The notes: generated from the letters alone by a model not told the origin. A stretch of 64,000 nt of DNA from Sarcophilus harrisii (GCF_902635505.1 NC_045429.1:31887257-31951256), one strand, 5' to 3'. Shown: positions 1 through 12,830, numbered from the stretch's first letter. Program-made: numbers and translations.

Positions 1-1739
1 TTGGTTTTTTTCCTTACAAAATTTAATTTTATATATTATAAAATCATTGTGTTTGAGGACAGCAGCTACCACAATATGTCTCCAAAGATTTGTTTTCATT
101 TTGATCAGTATTTAATGTTGTAGTTTCTTCTAGATAATTGTGTAAAGTGAGGTTTGTTCTTTTCTTTGTTCTTATAGAGTTGGGGAAATCAATTGTTAAT
201 TATGATGTCCCTACCAGAAATTTATCTAGCCCTGGATCCAAGTTATGGTCCCTGCATTGCCTGCAACTAGTCTTTGAATCCTGGGCAAGTTGCTCTCTGG
301 GCTTGTTTACTCTTTTGCAAACTGGGAAATCATCCACACACCCTTCCTTTGACTTTACAAGGGAGGGCATTTAAAAAATTATGCCAGTAAGTGTTACATT
401 TATTTTATCAGAAATCTTTTGTTACTTGTAATTTTAGGAATTACATTTGAGGATATAAAAGTACTAAAAGCATTTCTAAAGTTTCTTAAATTTTCATATG
501 CTGGTAGTTCTTCTGGTACCTTTCAGTTAGTGTAAAATGTTGTAAATGTAATTAATGGCCACCAAAAAAGATGAAAAGAAAAAGTCATGCAAGCAAAACA
601 GAATGACTTTCCTTAAGCCTTCTATATTCCCTATTAAATTGAAGAGGGCTTATGAACCAAAAAATAATTAAATGAGATAAGGTTTCGTTCTTTACATCCA
701 TTTACAAATAGAGTTGTTTAATTATTAGCCTTTGGTTCCCAGAACCCTTTTTTCTATTTTAATTCAAACTGAATGGAATTCATTGATTTATAAAACTCTG
801 AATTCCACGCTGCTAGTTTGTATGCTGTCTTTGCTTCCTGTGTTACCTTGATGACAGGAATGGTATCCCAGATTAGCGTTGACATCCTTACCCACAGGCT
901 ATATCAGTAGACCACAGATTACCTCTGGAGTCAGAAATAAGACCAGAAATAGTGGTTTCTCTTTGTACTTATAGATTTAAAAAAACAAACAAACCCTATT
1001 TAGAATATCTAGTTCTTTTGTGTTAATGCTTTATTTCAGAAACTCAATACACTTCTCTATAAATCTAGCAAATTGTTATTAGTAGTCACTGCTACTTTTT
1101 AACTACTACTGCTAACTTTCTCCTGTTATAAAAGCTTAATAAAGAAAGGTATTTACTTTAATTATGTTAGAATTTTGTGGTGTGTTTCACAGGAGTTTAC
1201 ATAAGGTTTAATCCCTATTTCAGTGTCTTTTACCTATGAAATCTTATGTGTGTAGTTTTCAAATGAATGCTTACCATTTAATCTAAGTATTTGAGAGAAC
1301 TCTACATGTATCTCTTATCTTTAATAAGAAAACATTCCATAATGTTTTTATATTAGGAACTATGCCATTCCTAGTTACCTGAAATAGTTACTTTATGCCC
1401 TCTATAAACAGTGTGAGATATTCTTTTTTTCTTTTTGGAATACTGTATAGAAAATCAGTTAGTCAGTGTGGTCTGTGTGCTGAGCAGTGACACTGTCAGA
1501 ATAAAAATAGCTCTTGAGTTCAGAAAGTTTGGACAGTGTTCACTTGAGGGAAGGTCCCTGGCACTGGGGGGTTGGGAGGGAAAGCCCAGAGGGCAGCCTG
1601 GAGGGGAAGGAAACCTGGCTGCCCTGGGCACCCTTGTGTCTGCAGAAGAGCCTGCATGGCTGGACAGCACAGAAACTCTTACCTGAAGACTTAAGTCATA
1701 GGATTTTAGACATTCTCTGATTCCAAGTTTTTCCTTTCA
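1..1739. other. Intron sequence without recognised repeat
   Basis: AT-rich and non-repetitive to the eye. No exon with both splice sites and a sensible EVI5-like translation is seen. The short open frames around 1435-1720 overlap on both strands and resemble nothing. Confidence 0.5.
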
Positions 1740-1850
1740 CTGATAAGTGAACTTAATTCTCAGATTGATTAAAGGACTTGCTCAGGGTCATGTAGCTAGA
1801 CAGTGACTAGTCCAGTACTAAAATCAGTCCAGTAACTTGTTCTGCAAGGG
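1740..1850 (-). mobile_element. MIR/CORE-SINE fragment
   Basis: The stretch containing ttgctcagggtcatgtagctag is the reverse complement of the conserved SINE core (CTAGCTGTGTGACC-TGGGCAA type). It is heavily diverged, so old. Confidence 0.5.
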
Positions 1851-2344
1851 GCATGGGGGGCAGGGAGACAATGTCATGAGATATAAAAACATCTGCCCTC
1901 TAAAGCTTTAAAGTTCTCTGGGAGCACTGGGTACCACCCACTTCTCATCAGCTCTCTTCAGTATTCAGTAGCACTGTCAGATGAAAATCCCAAATTGAGT
2001 TCATGGAAATCTGCTCTCATTCATCTTTGCCTTTCTTCAGAGGCATGTCCTGGATTTCTGTACCATCTAAGGCTGGGGAATCTGTCTGACTTGGCCCTTC
2101 AGATTCTGTTCCAATATTCAGTGGGTGCTAGAGATTTCAGAGTCTTTGTGTTTGTTATCTCCAGAAACTTGTAATTAGATAAAAAGAAGCAACTCTTTGA
2201 AATGTTCACATGAGCTCTAGAAAGAGGGATAGGCTGTTAAGGAAGTTCTTTCTGAAAAGATTAGGATCTAATCAGTGACAAGATATTCAATAGTTGCCTT
2301 TAAAAGTTGGCATCTTATTGCAGGATTTGTTCTCCTTTTCCACA

Positions 2345-2437
2345 AATTCTTCAAATATTGATTAGGCGCATACTCTGTACTAAATGCTGGGGATTCAAAG
2401 GCAAAATTGCCCTCAAGGAGCTTACATTTTATTGAAC
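2345..2437 (-). mobile_element. L2-type LINE 3' end, antisense
   Basis: The run attgattaggcgcatactctgt, then aaatgctggggattcaaagg and ccctcaaggagcttacat, is the reverse complement of the common marsupial L2-type 3' end (gtaagctccttgaggg... aataaatgctt). It is an old fragment. Confidence 0.55.
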
Positions 2438-3289
2438 TTTCTCTGGCCCCTAAGGGAAGAATACTGCCTTAAACCCATTCAGAGAAAGGGGAAAGAGCCA
2501 TTCTAATTAATGAGTTGATGTTAAAATTCCTCACATGTACTACCTTAAGAAAGAAGTGAGATGTTAAAGAAACACCTTGATAAATAATGGTTTTATATAT
2601 TATAATTGTAGCCTCTTCTTGTTTTAGATAAAAAGTTATATTAATGTCATTTCGATAGAAATGTGTTTTGGAATGCTAATGTTATCATGAGCTAAAGAAA
2701 GTCGCATTGAAGGCATCCCACATAGGAGAAGAGCCTCCAAAGCCAAAGGACACAGGAGTCTTCCATAGGATGCGATGAGTAAAAAAGCCAAAGCTCCCCT
2801 AGAAGATCCAGAATGAGGACTTAGGAGGGGCTATGGAGGTGGTGTTTAGGAAGTGATACGGGACCTTTCAGGCTGGGGCCAAAGCCCAGTTACAAGGGGT
2901 CAGGGAGGGAGAAAGTAGCTGCATCAAGTATGGACAGCTTTTCAGGTTTCACAGCGAAGAATATTCTCCTTTAGCTTCAACATCTTCAGCCAAGCTGTTC
3001 CTGCTGTACCCTCCCAGCTGGGTCTCCAGAAACCAAGCCATGCTGGAGCCAAGCTTAGCTTGGAAGCCCCGTGCTGTGCTTCTGCTATCCTGGGTGCCCT
3101 TAGTCATGGTTCATTCACTTTGGCCATCTTTCTAGCACTCTGCCCTACCCTGCTTCCTCACTACTTCTTGCTTGGAGCACCAGTCAGATCAACACTATTG
3201 TTCTGGAAAAGGCCTGTCTTTAAGCTGCCCCGTGGCTCACCTTCCCTGTGACTTCTCAGACCAAACGTTCTTTCCTGGGTTTCCTTCTC

Positions 3290-3372
3290 AAGAGGAATTC
3301 TCTTTTGTTTTAATATCTCCAATGCTTAGCACAGTGCTGGGACCTTATTAAGTGCTTAATAAATGCATTTTC
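3290..3372 (+). mobile_element. L2-type LINE 3' end, sense
   Basis: atctccaatgcttagcacag followed by tgcttaataaatgc is the terminal part of an L2-type LINE in forward orientation. Only the last 80 or so bases are left. Confidence 0.55.
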
Positions 3373-3807
3373 ATTTACTACTTTGTGAAAGAAAAAGATG
3401 GAGAGAAGATAGACGCTGCACAGGGTCAAATGAAAGCACCCTCTAAGGGAATACTTGGGGGCAGGGGAGTCCAAGAACATGATTCAGTCACATGTCATTC
3501 TTCTGGGTCCTTTCCATTTCCTTATGGGACTCAAAGTCTCTCCATTGAAAGGACGGAAAGAAGGAAGCCTCAGTCTTAGAAAAAACAGAATTAACTGCCT
3601 GTAAAGAAGTCATTTAGGATGAGAGGGAAGAAATAAAAGAAGCAATCTTGGAAGAGACAAGAAAGAGCTCATATTGGATAGCCTCCATCTTTTCAAAAAA
3701 GAAAAAAAGAAAAAAAAGTCATCTTTTATAAGTATGCAGAAGAGGAAAAAGGAAAAAGATTCAGAATAGTGGCTGTTAGGAATGGGATTTTAAAAATCAA
3801 TGCAAGA

Positions 3808-3958
3808 AGCAGCTGGATGGCACAGTGAATAGAGGACTGGCCCTGGAGAAAGAAGGACGTGAATTCACAGCCAGCCTCAGACACTTACTAGTGGTGTGAC
3901 CTTGAGTAAGTTATTTAATCTAATTGCCTCTAAAATAAAAATAAATAAATAAATGCAA
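3808..3958 (+). mobile_element. Marsupial SINE (WSINE1/Mar1-like)
   Basis: The head agcagctggatggcacagtg, the body cctcagacacttactagtgg, and the end attgcctc followed by an A-rich aaataaataaat tail give a nearly full-length SINE in forward orientation. Confidence 0.8.
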
Positions 3959-5861
3959 ACAGCCTAAGGAATATTAAGAAGCATAATGAACCCAACTGAA
4001 TTTGTCTACCATGATTGATGATTTTGCTTTATGATTCAGAAATGTGAATAATTTTGGGAAAAAAAGAAGGGGTAGTTAGGAGAATGAGGGTACTTTTAAT
4101 GATTATAGAGTGAATGAATGAAAAATTATTTAGTGATTTACTTTGTGAAAAGCACTACGTATCAAGTGGGAAAAGTGAGACAGCCTCAAGAGGCTCACCA
4201 TAAAAAGAGACAGCACAGAAAAGAAAATTCTGCTCCAGGGCAGGTGGAAATGTCCGCAAGGCCAACAGCAAGGCTCAGCAGCCCTACGTTGCATCAGGAG
4301 CTGGGGTGGCAGGGTGAATGGAGAACGGGCCCTCCCTCTCGCAGAAGGCAGAGGCTTGGGGTACCCAGTCTCCTCTGCCTGGTGGGAGCAGCCACGTGGC
4401 CCGGGTGGCGTGCAGGCGTGCTTGCTGCCTCCCAGATCCATGCTCCGGGCCTCCAGGGCTCAGAGCCCACTGACCCCAAGTACTGGTAAAAAGTGGGATC
4501 TTCAGAGCACCTGGGCCCCCCTCGTCTAAAAGGTGAGGGGACTGAGAGCAAAGAAGCCTTTCCCGGGGCAACCCTGCAGTAAATCTCAGGGAGCTCTTTC
4601 CTCTGGGCCATTTGGCTCGTTTTTTTTGTGTTTAGTCTGTGCTCCAAGGGAAAGGTGGCTGTGCAGAAGAGAGGCCAGGGATGTGTTCAGAAGTGAGTGT
4701 GATGTGGGCAATAAAGGAAGTCAGTGATACAAGAGCCTCCTTATAGGAAGAAATGAAAAGCTCCTGCGACCTCGAGGAACTCAGTTCCATTAGGCTGCAC
4801 AAACACCAGCTCATGCCCCATATGGAGCCTGGCCCCACGTCCTTGTGCATGGGAATATCCAGACCCTTGCGCAGAGTTTGGGCCGAGAGACAGGTTGGTT
4901 CATCTTCCTCACCTTCTGGAGTCAGTTGGCCCCTGCGGTGTGCGCCAGCCTTTATCTCTGAGGGCTGACCCCGGGAGTGTCGGCTAAGGGAGGCCTGAGG
5001 TCAGGAGTGAGACAGAGACCGCGTGGAACCAGAGCCTTGGAGGAGTCGCTGAAGCTTTCCTTAAGGGGAGATTTTCCAAGACCTCTACAGAAAGGTAGTT
5101 AATGCAATTTCAGCAGTAAGCATGAAACAGAACAGTACCATAAATCTCTCCCCCCAAAACCCAAAAAACTGTTGCTTCCCCCATCTGCAACAGATACCTC
5201 TGAAAACCTACTTAATGTGGCAGTGAGTGGGTCCTGAGTTCTAATGATTCCTTTTATTCCAGGTGTCACCTTTTTGGTCTGTGAGCCCCTACGTTGGCAG
5301 TATCTTACCAGCACTGTTGAGCTCAGGATTTTGCACCCAGGAACTTTTCAGGGAACTTTGGCTCTTCTAAAACATTTATTTAAAAATTGTGAAAGATAGC
5401 AGTAAAGTGAGCAGGAGGGTACCCACAGTCCAAAATAAATCCAAGAGGCCCTGGAGCCACAAAGTGTGCATTCCTAGCTGTTAGGTGCAGGTGCGCATAG
5501 GGTTGGTAATGGGCAGGAGTCCCCACCCATAAAACTGACCTGAGTGTTGTCCCCTCAGAGTCTGTGATAGACAGAATTGTTGTGATGTGACAGCACAGCA
5601 GCTGTTTGTCTTGCTCTGTCTGCGAGTCTGATTTGAGATACTGATTGATCATCATTACCAGCACAGTGTACAGTGCAACTTGTAATTATTTGCTTGTTGG
5701 GGTGGACTTTATCCTCGTGATTCCCATATTCCTTGGGACCTACTATTTTCTGCTCTCACAACTCAGAGGATTTCGAATGTGTCCGTGATAATTTGTTTTT
5801 TAATGTTAAAAACTTATGAGTAATATTCATCAAAAACATTTAATTGTACTATTCTGTATCT
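3959..5861. other. Unassigned intron segment with a GC-richer core
   Basis: Between about 4.2 and 5.06 kb the sequence is clearly richer in G+C and CG than the surrounding intron. No repeat family or gene was recognised there. Several overlapping short open frames on both strands are the expected result of GC-rich noncoding DNA. Confidence 0.35.
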
Positions 5862-5950
5862 ATCAAGCACATACTCAGAGAGGTGGGAGGGAACAAGGGA
5901 TAGCCTCTCCCACCAGGGTATGATTCTAGCCCTTGAGAAGTTTACCTGAA
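5862..5950 (-). mobile_element. L2-type LINE 3' end, antisense
   Basis: tctatcaagcacatactcag and, further on, tagcccttgagaagtttacc match the reverse complement of the L2-type end seen at several places in this window. Middle bases are strongly diverged. Confidence 0.4.
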
Positions 5951-5973
5951 TGGGAGGGAAAGATACATGAAGC

Positions 5974-6125
5974 AGGGCAGCTGGGTGGTGCAGTGTGTAG
6001 AGCACCAGCCCTGAAGTCAGGAGGACCCAAGTTCAAATCTGGCCTCAGATAGACACTTAACATACCCTGGCTGTGTGACCCTGGGCAAGTCACTTAACCC
6101 CAGTTGCCTCAAGAGAAAAAAAAGG
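5974..6125 (+). mobile_element. Marsupial SINE (WSINE1/Mar1-like)
   Basis: The head gggcagctgggtggtgcagt, the body gaagtcaggaggacccaag and the end cccagttgcctcaagag plus an A-run make it almost complete and little diverged. It is one of the youngest SINE copies in the intron. Confidence 0.9.
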
Positions 6126-6424
6126 AACTAAAGCTACTTGAAGTGATTTTAAGCACACAAATACTATAGACTCAGTCCTCAGGCCATAAGAAGATCTGAA
6201 AAAGATCAACTGACCCAGTATTGGGGAGGAGAAAAGCATAGAGGGGTCTAGGCTGGCAGGAAAGAGAGCAGATTCTCTAGATAGAGGCAGGGGCAAAGTG
6301 CAGAGGATGGCACAGAGAAGATTAAGGCCTCAACTCCCGCTCCTAGAGCCAACCCACTCTTGCCCCATCTCTGTAATCTTAGCTTTGGGCAAAGGCACAG
6401 CAATACTCAGGCTTCTCATTGTTT

Positions 6425-6889
6425 CTAAATATAATGGAATATTAATTTTCTGTAAGAAATGATGATTGTGAGGAATTCAGAAAAGCATGGAAAGACTTCC
6501 AGCTGGTAAAGAGGGAAATAAACAGAACCAGAAACAACTAAAACCAAGAAAAACAGCAAAACAAGAAAGAAAGGGGGAAAAAATCACCCTAAATAGTTTG
6601 TAGTCACAGTGATCAAGCTGGACCAGCTTGATCCCAAAAAAGAAATGAGAAAATGCATCCACCTTCCTTGCAGAAATTGGGGACAATTGAGAAAGTAGGT
6701 TTGGAATATTGCATATATCACCAAATTGCACTGATGTTCTTGATCAGTTTTGTTGAACGGCCTTTTTTTTTCCCTTTCATTATTCTTTGGTACAAACAAT
6801 GTCAAAGTGTAGGAAAAAAGATTCGGAAATGAAATTGATATAAAAAGAAAAGGTATCCAGAACGATTTTTAAATTCTTGTGAACAAAAA
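6425..6889 (+). mobile_element. Old L1 3' end
   Basis: Includes taagaaatgatgattgtgag, gaattcagaaaagcatggaa and agacttccagctggtaaag, the end of L1 ORF2 and its 3' UTR in an older marsupial L1 subfamily. A second copy of the same subfamily lies at 37548-37946. Confidence 0.6.
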
Positions 6890-7790
6890 AAGAGATGCTA
6901 GAAGAAGATAGAATTAGATGGGTTTGAACTATATGGATGATTAGAGCCAATTAAATAATCATCAATTGTTAAAAGAGATTCTAGTGTCCTAGGGATTTTA
7001 TTAACATTTTTTATCAGTGATTTGAATAAAAGAATAGATAGCATGCTAGATATCAGGATCTAAATATATCTTAATAGACTAGAACATTGAGCCAGAGCTA
7101 GAGAGATAAATGTAATATAGATAAACATAAAGTTGTGATTTGGGTTCAAAAAATCAACTTCACAAGTACAAAGGTGGGTGCATGGTACAGCTAGCCAGCA
7201 AATCCTAAGGGGGAAAAAAAGATGGTAATTCTTTTAAAAAGCTCTTGGGGTTTTTTCATTATCAATTTCGTAATTGATCATAAAAAATTGATCAAAAATT
7301 CATTTATTATTAGGCTACATTCTCAAATTAGACACATCTGGAGTATCATGAACAGTTCTAAATTCCACCTATTGAGGAAGAATATTGAAAAACTGGAGGG
7401 CATCCAGACACTTAGGTGGTTAAAGACTTGAAATCATGCCATGTGGGGATGGATTAGAGGAACTAAGAACATATATCTAGGGACCTGATAGTTCCCTGAG
7501 GAAGAGAGACTAGACTTCTTCCAGGCCTCAGGGCAGAACTAGAAGCAATAAGCATATTTTGACTTTGTGTTCAAAAGGATTTCCTAACAATTAAAATTAT
7601 TTGAACATGAAATTGATAGCCATGTGATGGAGTGGGTTCCCCCCTGCTGGTGGTTTTGAAGCAAAGATCTTTGGTCACTTGACAGGCATGTGGTGGAATA
7701 GACTCTTCCTCAAGTGTTTCTGGGACTGGATGCCTTGGGAAGTCCCTGCCAACCCTGACAGTCTGGGATTGCACGGTGCTCTCAGTGTGA
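6890..7790 (+). mobile_element. CR1/L3-like LINE 3' portion
   Basis: Includes atttttta tcagtgatttgaa, gatagcatgctagatatcag, gggttcaaaaaatcaact and, near the end, aaggatttcctaacaatta and tgggactggatgcc. These follow in order the remembered CR1-type LINE reverse-transcriptase tail and 3' end. It is heavily decayed with no usable reading frame. The alternative is another ancient LINE of the L2/CR1 clade. Confidence 0.45.
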
Positions 7791-8099
7791 AGAATGTGGA
7801 CCTTCCCAATCTCTCACTATTAGCAGCTAGCTCTGAGGTCCAGATTTTTAAGCCTAAATGTCTAGCTTTAAAATTCTGTGCTCCTTACATCATTTTTTAA
7901 AATAAGTTTTACTGATGCCTTTTGTTTTTACATTTCTGGAAACACGCCCTGAGAATTGCACCTAGCTTCATAATAAAATTTTTAAAAACCACACACAGGC
8001 AAAAATACCTATTAAATCACTATGTGTCTCATAGGGTTGGCAACATTCTACCTTAGGTAGCACCCCACCTCTCTTCTGAAAGACAAAAGACAGAGTTTA

Positions 8100-8990
8100 C
8101 TTTCTCTATTCCAAAATCATTATTAGTGTTTTATCTGCTCAGAGAAATATTCCCATTTGTGATTTTTATTATCCTAGTCATTGTATGTATTACATTCTGG
8201 TTCTGTTTATTTCATTTTGCATCTGTTCACAAAATCTTTCATCTTATACCATACCCTTTGTAGTCACTTCCCACTGCACAGTTCCATTATGTGCATGTAC
8301 CACAATTTGTTCATCTATTCCACAATCAGTAGACACCTACTTTGTTGCTACTCCTTTGCTACCATAAAAAGTGATACTATTACTATTTTGGTATGCGTAT
8401 GTTGGACCTGGTTTTCTGTTTTAACCTCAGTGTATTTTATGCCCAGTAGGGGAATCCATGCATGGGCCACTTTTTTTTTTTTTTTTTGCATAGTTTCAAA
8501 TTGAAATAAAAAAGGATTGGACCATATTACACTATTAGTAGTATGCCTGCCTTTCTAAACTTAATGTTTGAGGTTTGTTGTCAGTTTTACTATACTGCTG
8601 GGGATACAATGAAATCTCAGAATGTTAATTTGCATTTCTCTTATTAGTGATTTAGAATCTATTTTCCCACAGTGATTTTTAGTTTGCAGTGCTTCTTTTG
8701 AAAACTTTTCATATCTTTTGACCTATTAGCCATTGGAAATGACTTTTGACCATGCATATCTGTCTTAATTCCCTGAATTATCTTGGATGTCAGACTTTTA
8801 CTAGTGACATTTGATGAAAAAGATATCTTACCCTTCTGTATGCATTGACTTTGTTCATGTAAAAATTTTTATTTTTTCTGCTTGTCTTTTATGATCAACT
8901 TTATTCCTTGTTTGGTTAAAAATTCTTCCCCCAGCAATGATTATGAATGGTTCATCCTTCTATGGTAATCTATTTTTTTTTTATCATATA
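8100..8990 (-). mobile_element. Old L1 3' portion, antisense
   Basis: The series ttctggttctgtttatttca, catgtaccacaatttgttca, ttatgcccagtaggggaa and ttaatttgcatttctcttat is the standard antisense order of the end of L1 ORF2 plus 3' UTR. It is much diverged. Confidence 0.65.
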
Positions 8991-9059
8991 GCTTATTAAA
9001 ATAAAAAATTGACATCTTTTATTTTTTACATCATCAAAATTTCTCCCACTATCCCATTC

Positions 9060-9310
9060 CTTTAGCTGCTAGGTGGTGCATTAGATAGAGTGCTAGACCT
9101 GGAATAAGGAAGACCTGAGTTCAAATATATTGCCTTTGACACTCTGGGCAAATCACTTAACTTCTGCCTGCTTTAGTTTCTTCACCTGTAAAATGAAGTA
9201 ATGATAGCACCTACTTAACAGGGCTGTTGTAAGGCTCAAATGAGAAAATATTTGTAAGTTGCTTATCACAGGGCCTGGCACATAGTAGCTGCTTAATAAA
9301 TGCATGTCTC
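9060..9310 (+). mobile_element. Full-length MIR/CORE-type SINE
   Basis: The head agctgctaggtggtgcatta, the core cttcacctgtaaaatgaagt and the end cctggcacatagtagctgct followed by taataaatgc give a composite SINE of about 250 bp with the complete MIR-like tail. It belongs to an older class than the short SINE at 5974. Confidence 0.82.
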
Positions 9311-9339
9311 CTTCCTTTTCCTCTTCTTCAGAAAGCCAT

Positions 9340-11290
9340 CCTTCATGATAAGTTATATTTTTAAAAGAAAAAGTAAAAAAATATTGGGCAAAAAACAATA
9401 CATCAAAACAGCCTAAGAATATATGTAGTATAACACACTCATGAACATCCCTCCTCTCCAAACAAATGGGATGGGGGTGTCTTCTCATATCACTTTAGCA
9501 TCATTCTTATTCTTTGCAATTTTTCAGTACTTATTTTTGATATATTTATAGTTCTTTCCATTAAATTGTTCTCATTGTATAAATTGTTTTCTTGGTTCTT
9601 CCTTATTTCATTATACTAATGTATGTAAATCTTTCCATGCTTTTGTGTTCATCATATTAATTGTCTCTTACAGCCCAGTAATATTCCATTATATTCACAT
9701 GTGACATTTTACTTAATCATTCCCCAGTGGATGAGTATGTATTTTATTTTCAATTCTTTGCATAAAAAAGTGGTTCTGTGAATATTTTGGTGTATATAGG
9801 GACTTTTTTCTTACCATGACCTATGCCTAGTAATTGAATCTTTAGGTTAAAGAGTATGGGTTTTTAAGTTGCTTTAATTGCATAATCTTTTCAAAATGGT
9901 TATGTTGATTCACAGCTCCACCAGCAGTGCACAGATGTTGCTATCTTCCCATTACCATTCCATTGACTATTCCCAACTTTTATCATCTTTGACAGTTTGT
10001 AGGTATGAGATGAAACTTTGGGTTATTATATATGCACCAAGTAGTATATCATCCAAATTCTTAGAAGAGAAATTAAATAAGTTCTAGGAAGAAATAGATA
10101 GCAAAACTATACTAATTGGGGGAATCTCCGACTCCCTCTCTCAGAACTTGATAAATCTAACCACAAAATAAATAAGAAAGAAGTTAAGGAGATGAATTAA
10201 ATTTTAGTAAAGTTAGGTAAAGTAGACCTCTGGAGGAAATTATGTAGGGAAAGAAAGGAATAACCTTTTTTCTCAGTGGCATATAGCACCTACACAAAAA
10301 ATTGACCATATATTAGTATATAAAAACCCCACAATCAAATGCAGAAAGGCAGAAATATTGAATGCATCCTTTTCAGATCATGATGCATTTAAAAATTACA
10401 TATAATAAAGAGCCATGGAAAAATGGACCAAAAATTAATTGGGAACCTAAATAATCTCTTTAGAGTGGGTGTGTCAGATAACAAATTATAGAAATAATTT
10501 TGTCCAAGAGAATAATAATATGAGTCAATATGCTAGAATTTATGGGATGTAGTTAAAGCAGTTCTTAAAGGAAATTGTATATCTCTAGATACTTACATGA
10601 ATAAAATCAAGAAGAAATCAGCGAATAAGCATACAACTAAAGCTAGGAAAAGAACAAATTTAAAAACTCCCAATTAAATACCAAGTTAGAAATACTGAAA
10701 ATCAAAGGAGAGATTAATAAAATTGAAGGTAAGAAAACTATCATACTAATAAATAAAACAGTGTTAGCTTTATGAAAAAAACCAACAAAATAGATAATAA
10801 ATCTTTTGTTAATTTGATTAGAAAAAGAAAACCAAATTTCCAGTATAAAAAATGAAAAGGGTGAACTTACCACCATTGAAGAGGAAATTAATAGCATTAA
10901 TTTGGAGCTATTTTGCCCATCTGTATGCCAATAAATCTAGCAATCAAATTGAAATAGATGAATATTTACAAAAAAGAAACGTCAATGTTATTTTAAGTTC
11001 TTTGTCTCTTATTATTAGTGATTTGAAGTGTTCTTTGATGTGTTAATAGTTTGTAATTTTTTTTGGAGGACTTTTTATATCCTTTGACTTCTTATTTATT
11101 GTGAAATGGTTTTTGTGGTATGTGTGTGAATGTGTCTAAAACATAAATATAATTTATAATACATTTATTGTCTATGTATTTTAGATATCAAGCCTTTATC
11201 TGAGAAATCTGATGCAAAGATTTTTTTTTTCTTAATTGATGCTTCCCTTGTCCTAAGTGCATTAATTTTATTTGGACAGAAGCTTGTTGA
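9340..11290 (-). mobile_element. Antisense L1 interrupted by a sense L1 segment
   Basis: Antisense L1 (3' UTR and end of ORF2) runs from about 9340 to 10025 and resumes near 10984-11290 at the next part of the element (tagtgatttgaagtg, atcaagcctttatctgagaa). Between them, 10026-10983 is sense L1 ORF2 of the endonuclease to early reverse-transcriptase region (gcagaaaggcagaaatattg, catccttttcagatcatgat, gaaattaataaa-type stretches). The inner piece has no L1 3' end of its own. Confidence 0.6.
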
Positions 11291-11439
11291 GTATCCCAGA
11301 ATCACCTCAAATTGAGCATGTCAGAAACATTACCTGGTACCCCATGCCTGGAAAGCTGAGCTTTTAAGGAAACAAGAGGTTCTAATGAAATACAGTGGAA
11401 AAGCATTATTTTAAAGAACTAAGTGTATACCAAGCAAGG

Positions 11440-12005
11440 GAGGAGTGATCGTGTGTGTGTGTGTACACATACTATAACTTATTCAGCCATTTCCCAACTG
11501 ATGGGCTTGCACTCAATTTCCAGTGCCTTGCCATTAGGAAAAGGGCTGCTACAAAGATTTTTGTACATGTTCCCTTTTTATTATGTCTTTGGTATACAGA
11601 CCCAGTAGTGAAACTGCTAAATCAAAGGGTCTGCACAATTTTATTATTACATCATTTCACAATTCCACCAACAATATAGTAGTGTTCCAGTTTTCCCACA
11701 TCCCCTCCAACATTAATCATTATCTTTTCCTGTCATCTTAGCCAATCTGAGAGGTATGAAATGGTACCTCAGAATTGTCTTAATTTGCATTTCTCTAATC
11801 AATAGTGATTTAAAACATTTTTTTCACATGCCCATAAATGGCTTGAATTCTTCATCTAAAAATTGTCTGTCCATATCTTTTGACCATTTATCAATCAAGG
11901 AATGTGGCTTATCAGTCCATTTTTTTTTTTCAGCAGCTTTCTGCTTCCCTTCTAATCTTGGCTGCATTGGCTTTATTTGTACAAAAAACTTAATGTAATC
12001 AAAAT
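11440..12005 (-). mobile_element. L1 3' portion, antisense
   Basis: The order ttattcagccatttcccaac, ccagtagtgaaactgctaaa, ttccagttttcccacatccc, ttaatttgcatttctctaat and tttgaccatttatcaatcaa is the conserved antisense order of the L1 ORF2 end. It is better preserved than the neighbouring antisense L1. Confidence 0.72.
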
Positions 12006-12009
12006 TAGA

Positions 12010-12430
12010 ACAATGCTTTCAAGGTAGAAATAAGAACATTTGGTCACTGAGTAGAGGTGTGGGATCAAACAGAATGGGGAGTCAAAGAAAATGGCAAAGT
12101 TGGGAAGCTTGGGACCCTTGAGAGATGATGGCAACTCAACCGAAAAGGGAAGATTCCAAAAAGGGGGAATTTAGGAAAGAATTCTGCTCCAGATATGTTG
12201 AGTGTCCATTTGAAATGTCCAAAGGGCAGGGGCTGATATCTAATGGGACTCAAGGGCTGGGAGTCATTTGCATGGAAACGGTCCTTAGAGCCATGAAAGT
12301 TGGTAAGGTCACCAAATAAGAGTGGAGAGAGAGAGCAGACCCAGGACAGGGGATTCCCTTCAGCTAGGGAAGGTGGGTGAAGAGCTCTAGAGAGAAAAGT
12401 GGAACCAGAACTGATGCCCTCCAAGAATTA
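12010..12430 (-). mobile_element. L2-type LINE internal part, antisense
   Basis: Includes gtgtccatttgaaatgtcc, gagtcatttgcatggaaacg, ggtaaggtcaccaaataaga and ggacaggggattcccttcag. Reverse-complemented, these follow the order of an L2-type LINE ORF2 segment (a tctatgcagatgat-type stretch). It is decayed, and the assignment is from remembered consensus. Confidence 0.45.
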
Positions 12431-12659
12431 AGCTAGAGAGGGCCCAGTGACATCATTGGGTAAAGTATGATTACACCTGTCATATAGTAACAGAAACCAG
12501 TGAGTAAGTGTCCGAGGTTCCACGATCAGCCAGATCAACTGAGGTCTCCTGACTTCAGTTTCTGAATCTTTTTTATAAAGTTTATATCTCGGCAGAATAC
12601 TGGAAATTAACCTGTAGAACCAGACAGTCATCTAGAGGAAGGGTTCGGTTTTTCGGGGT

Positions 12660-12830
12660 GACCCAATACAAGCATTTTTAACTTCTCTGGGTTTCAGTTT
12701 CCTATTTTGTAAAATGAAATGAAGAAAATCTTCAAACCTCCTTCCTCTAAAGACTCCCTTTCTTTGCATCCTCAGTGCTTAGGACAGTGTTTGACACATG
12801 GTAAACCCTTAATCAATTCTTGTGGGTTTA
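12660..12830 (+). mobile_element. SINE core piece followed by L2-type 3' end
   Basis: tgggtttcagtttcctattt and tgtaaaatga form a SINE core. After it, tcctcagtgcttaggacagt and cttaatcaattctt form an L2-type LINE terminus. Both are in forward orientation and old. Confidence 0.45.

Noticed and set aside
4118-4968. Possible EVI5 exon or separate gene in the GC-richer intron block
   Set aside because: Overlapping short frames exist on both strands, none resembles EVI5, and no matching acceptor-donor pair was convincing.
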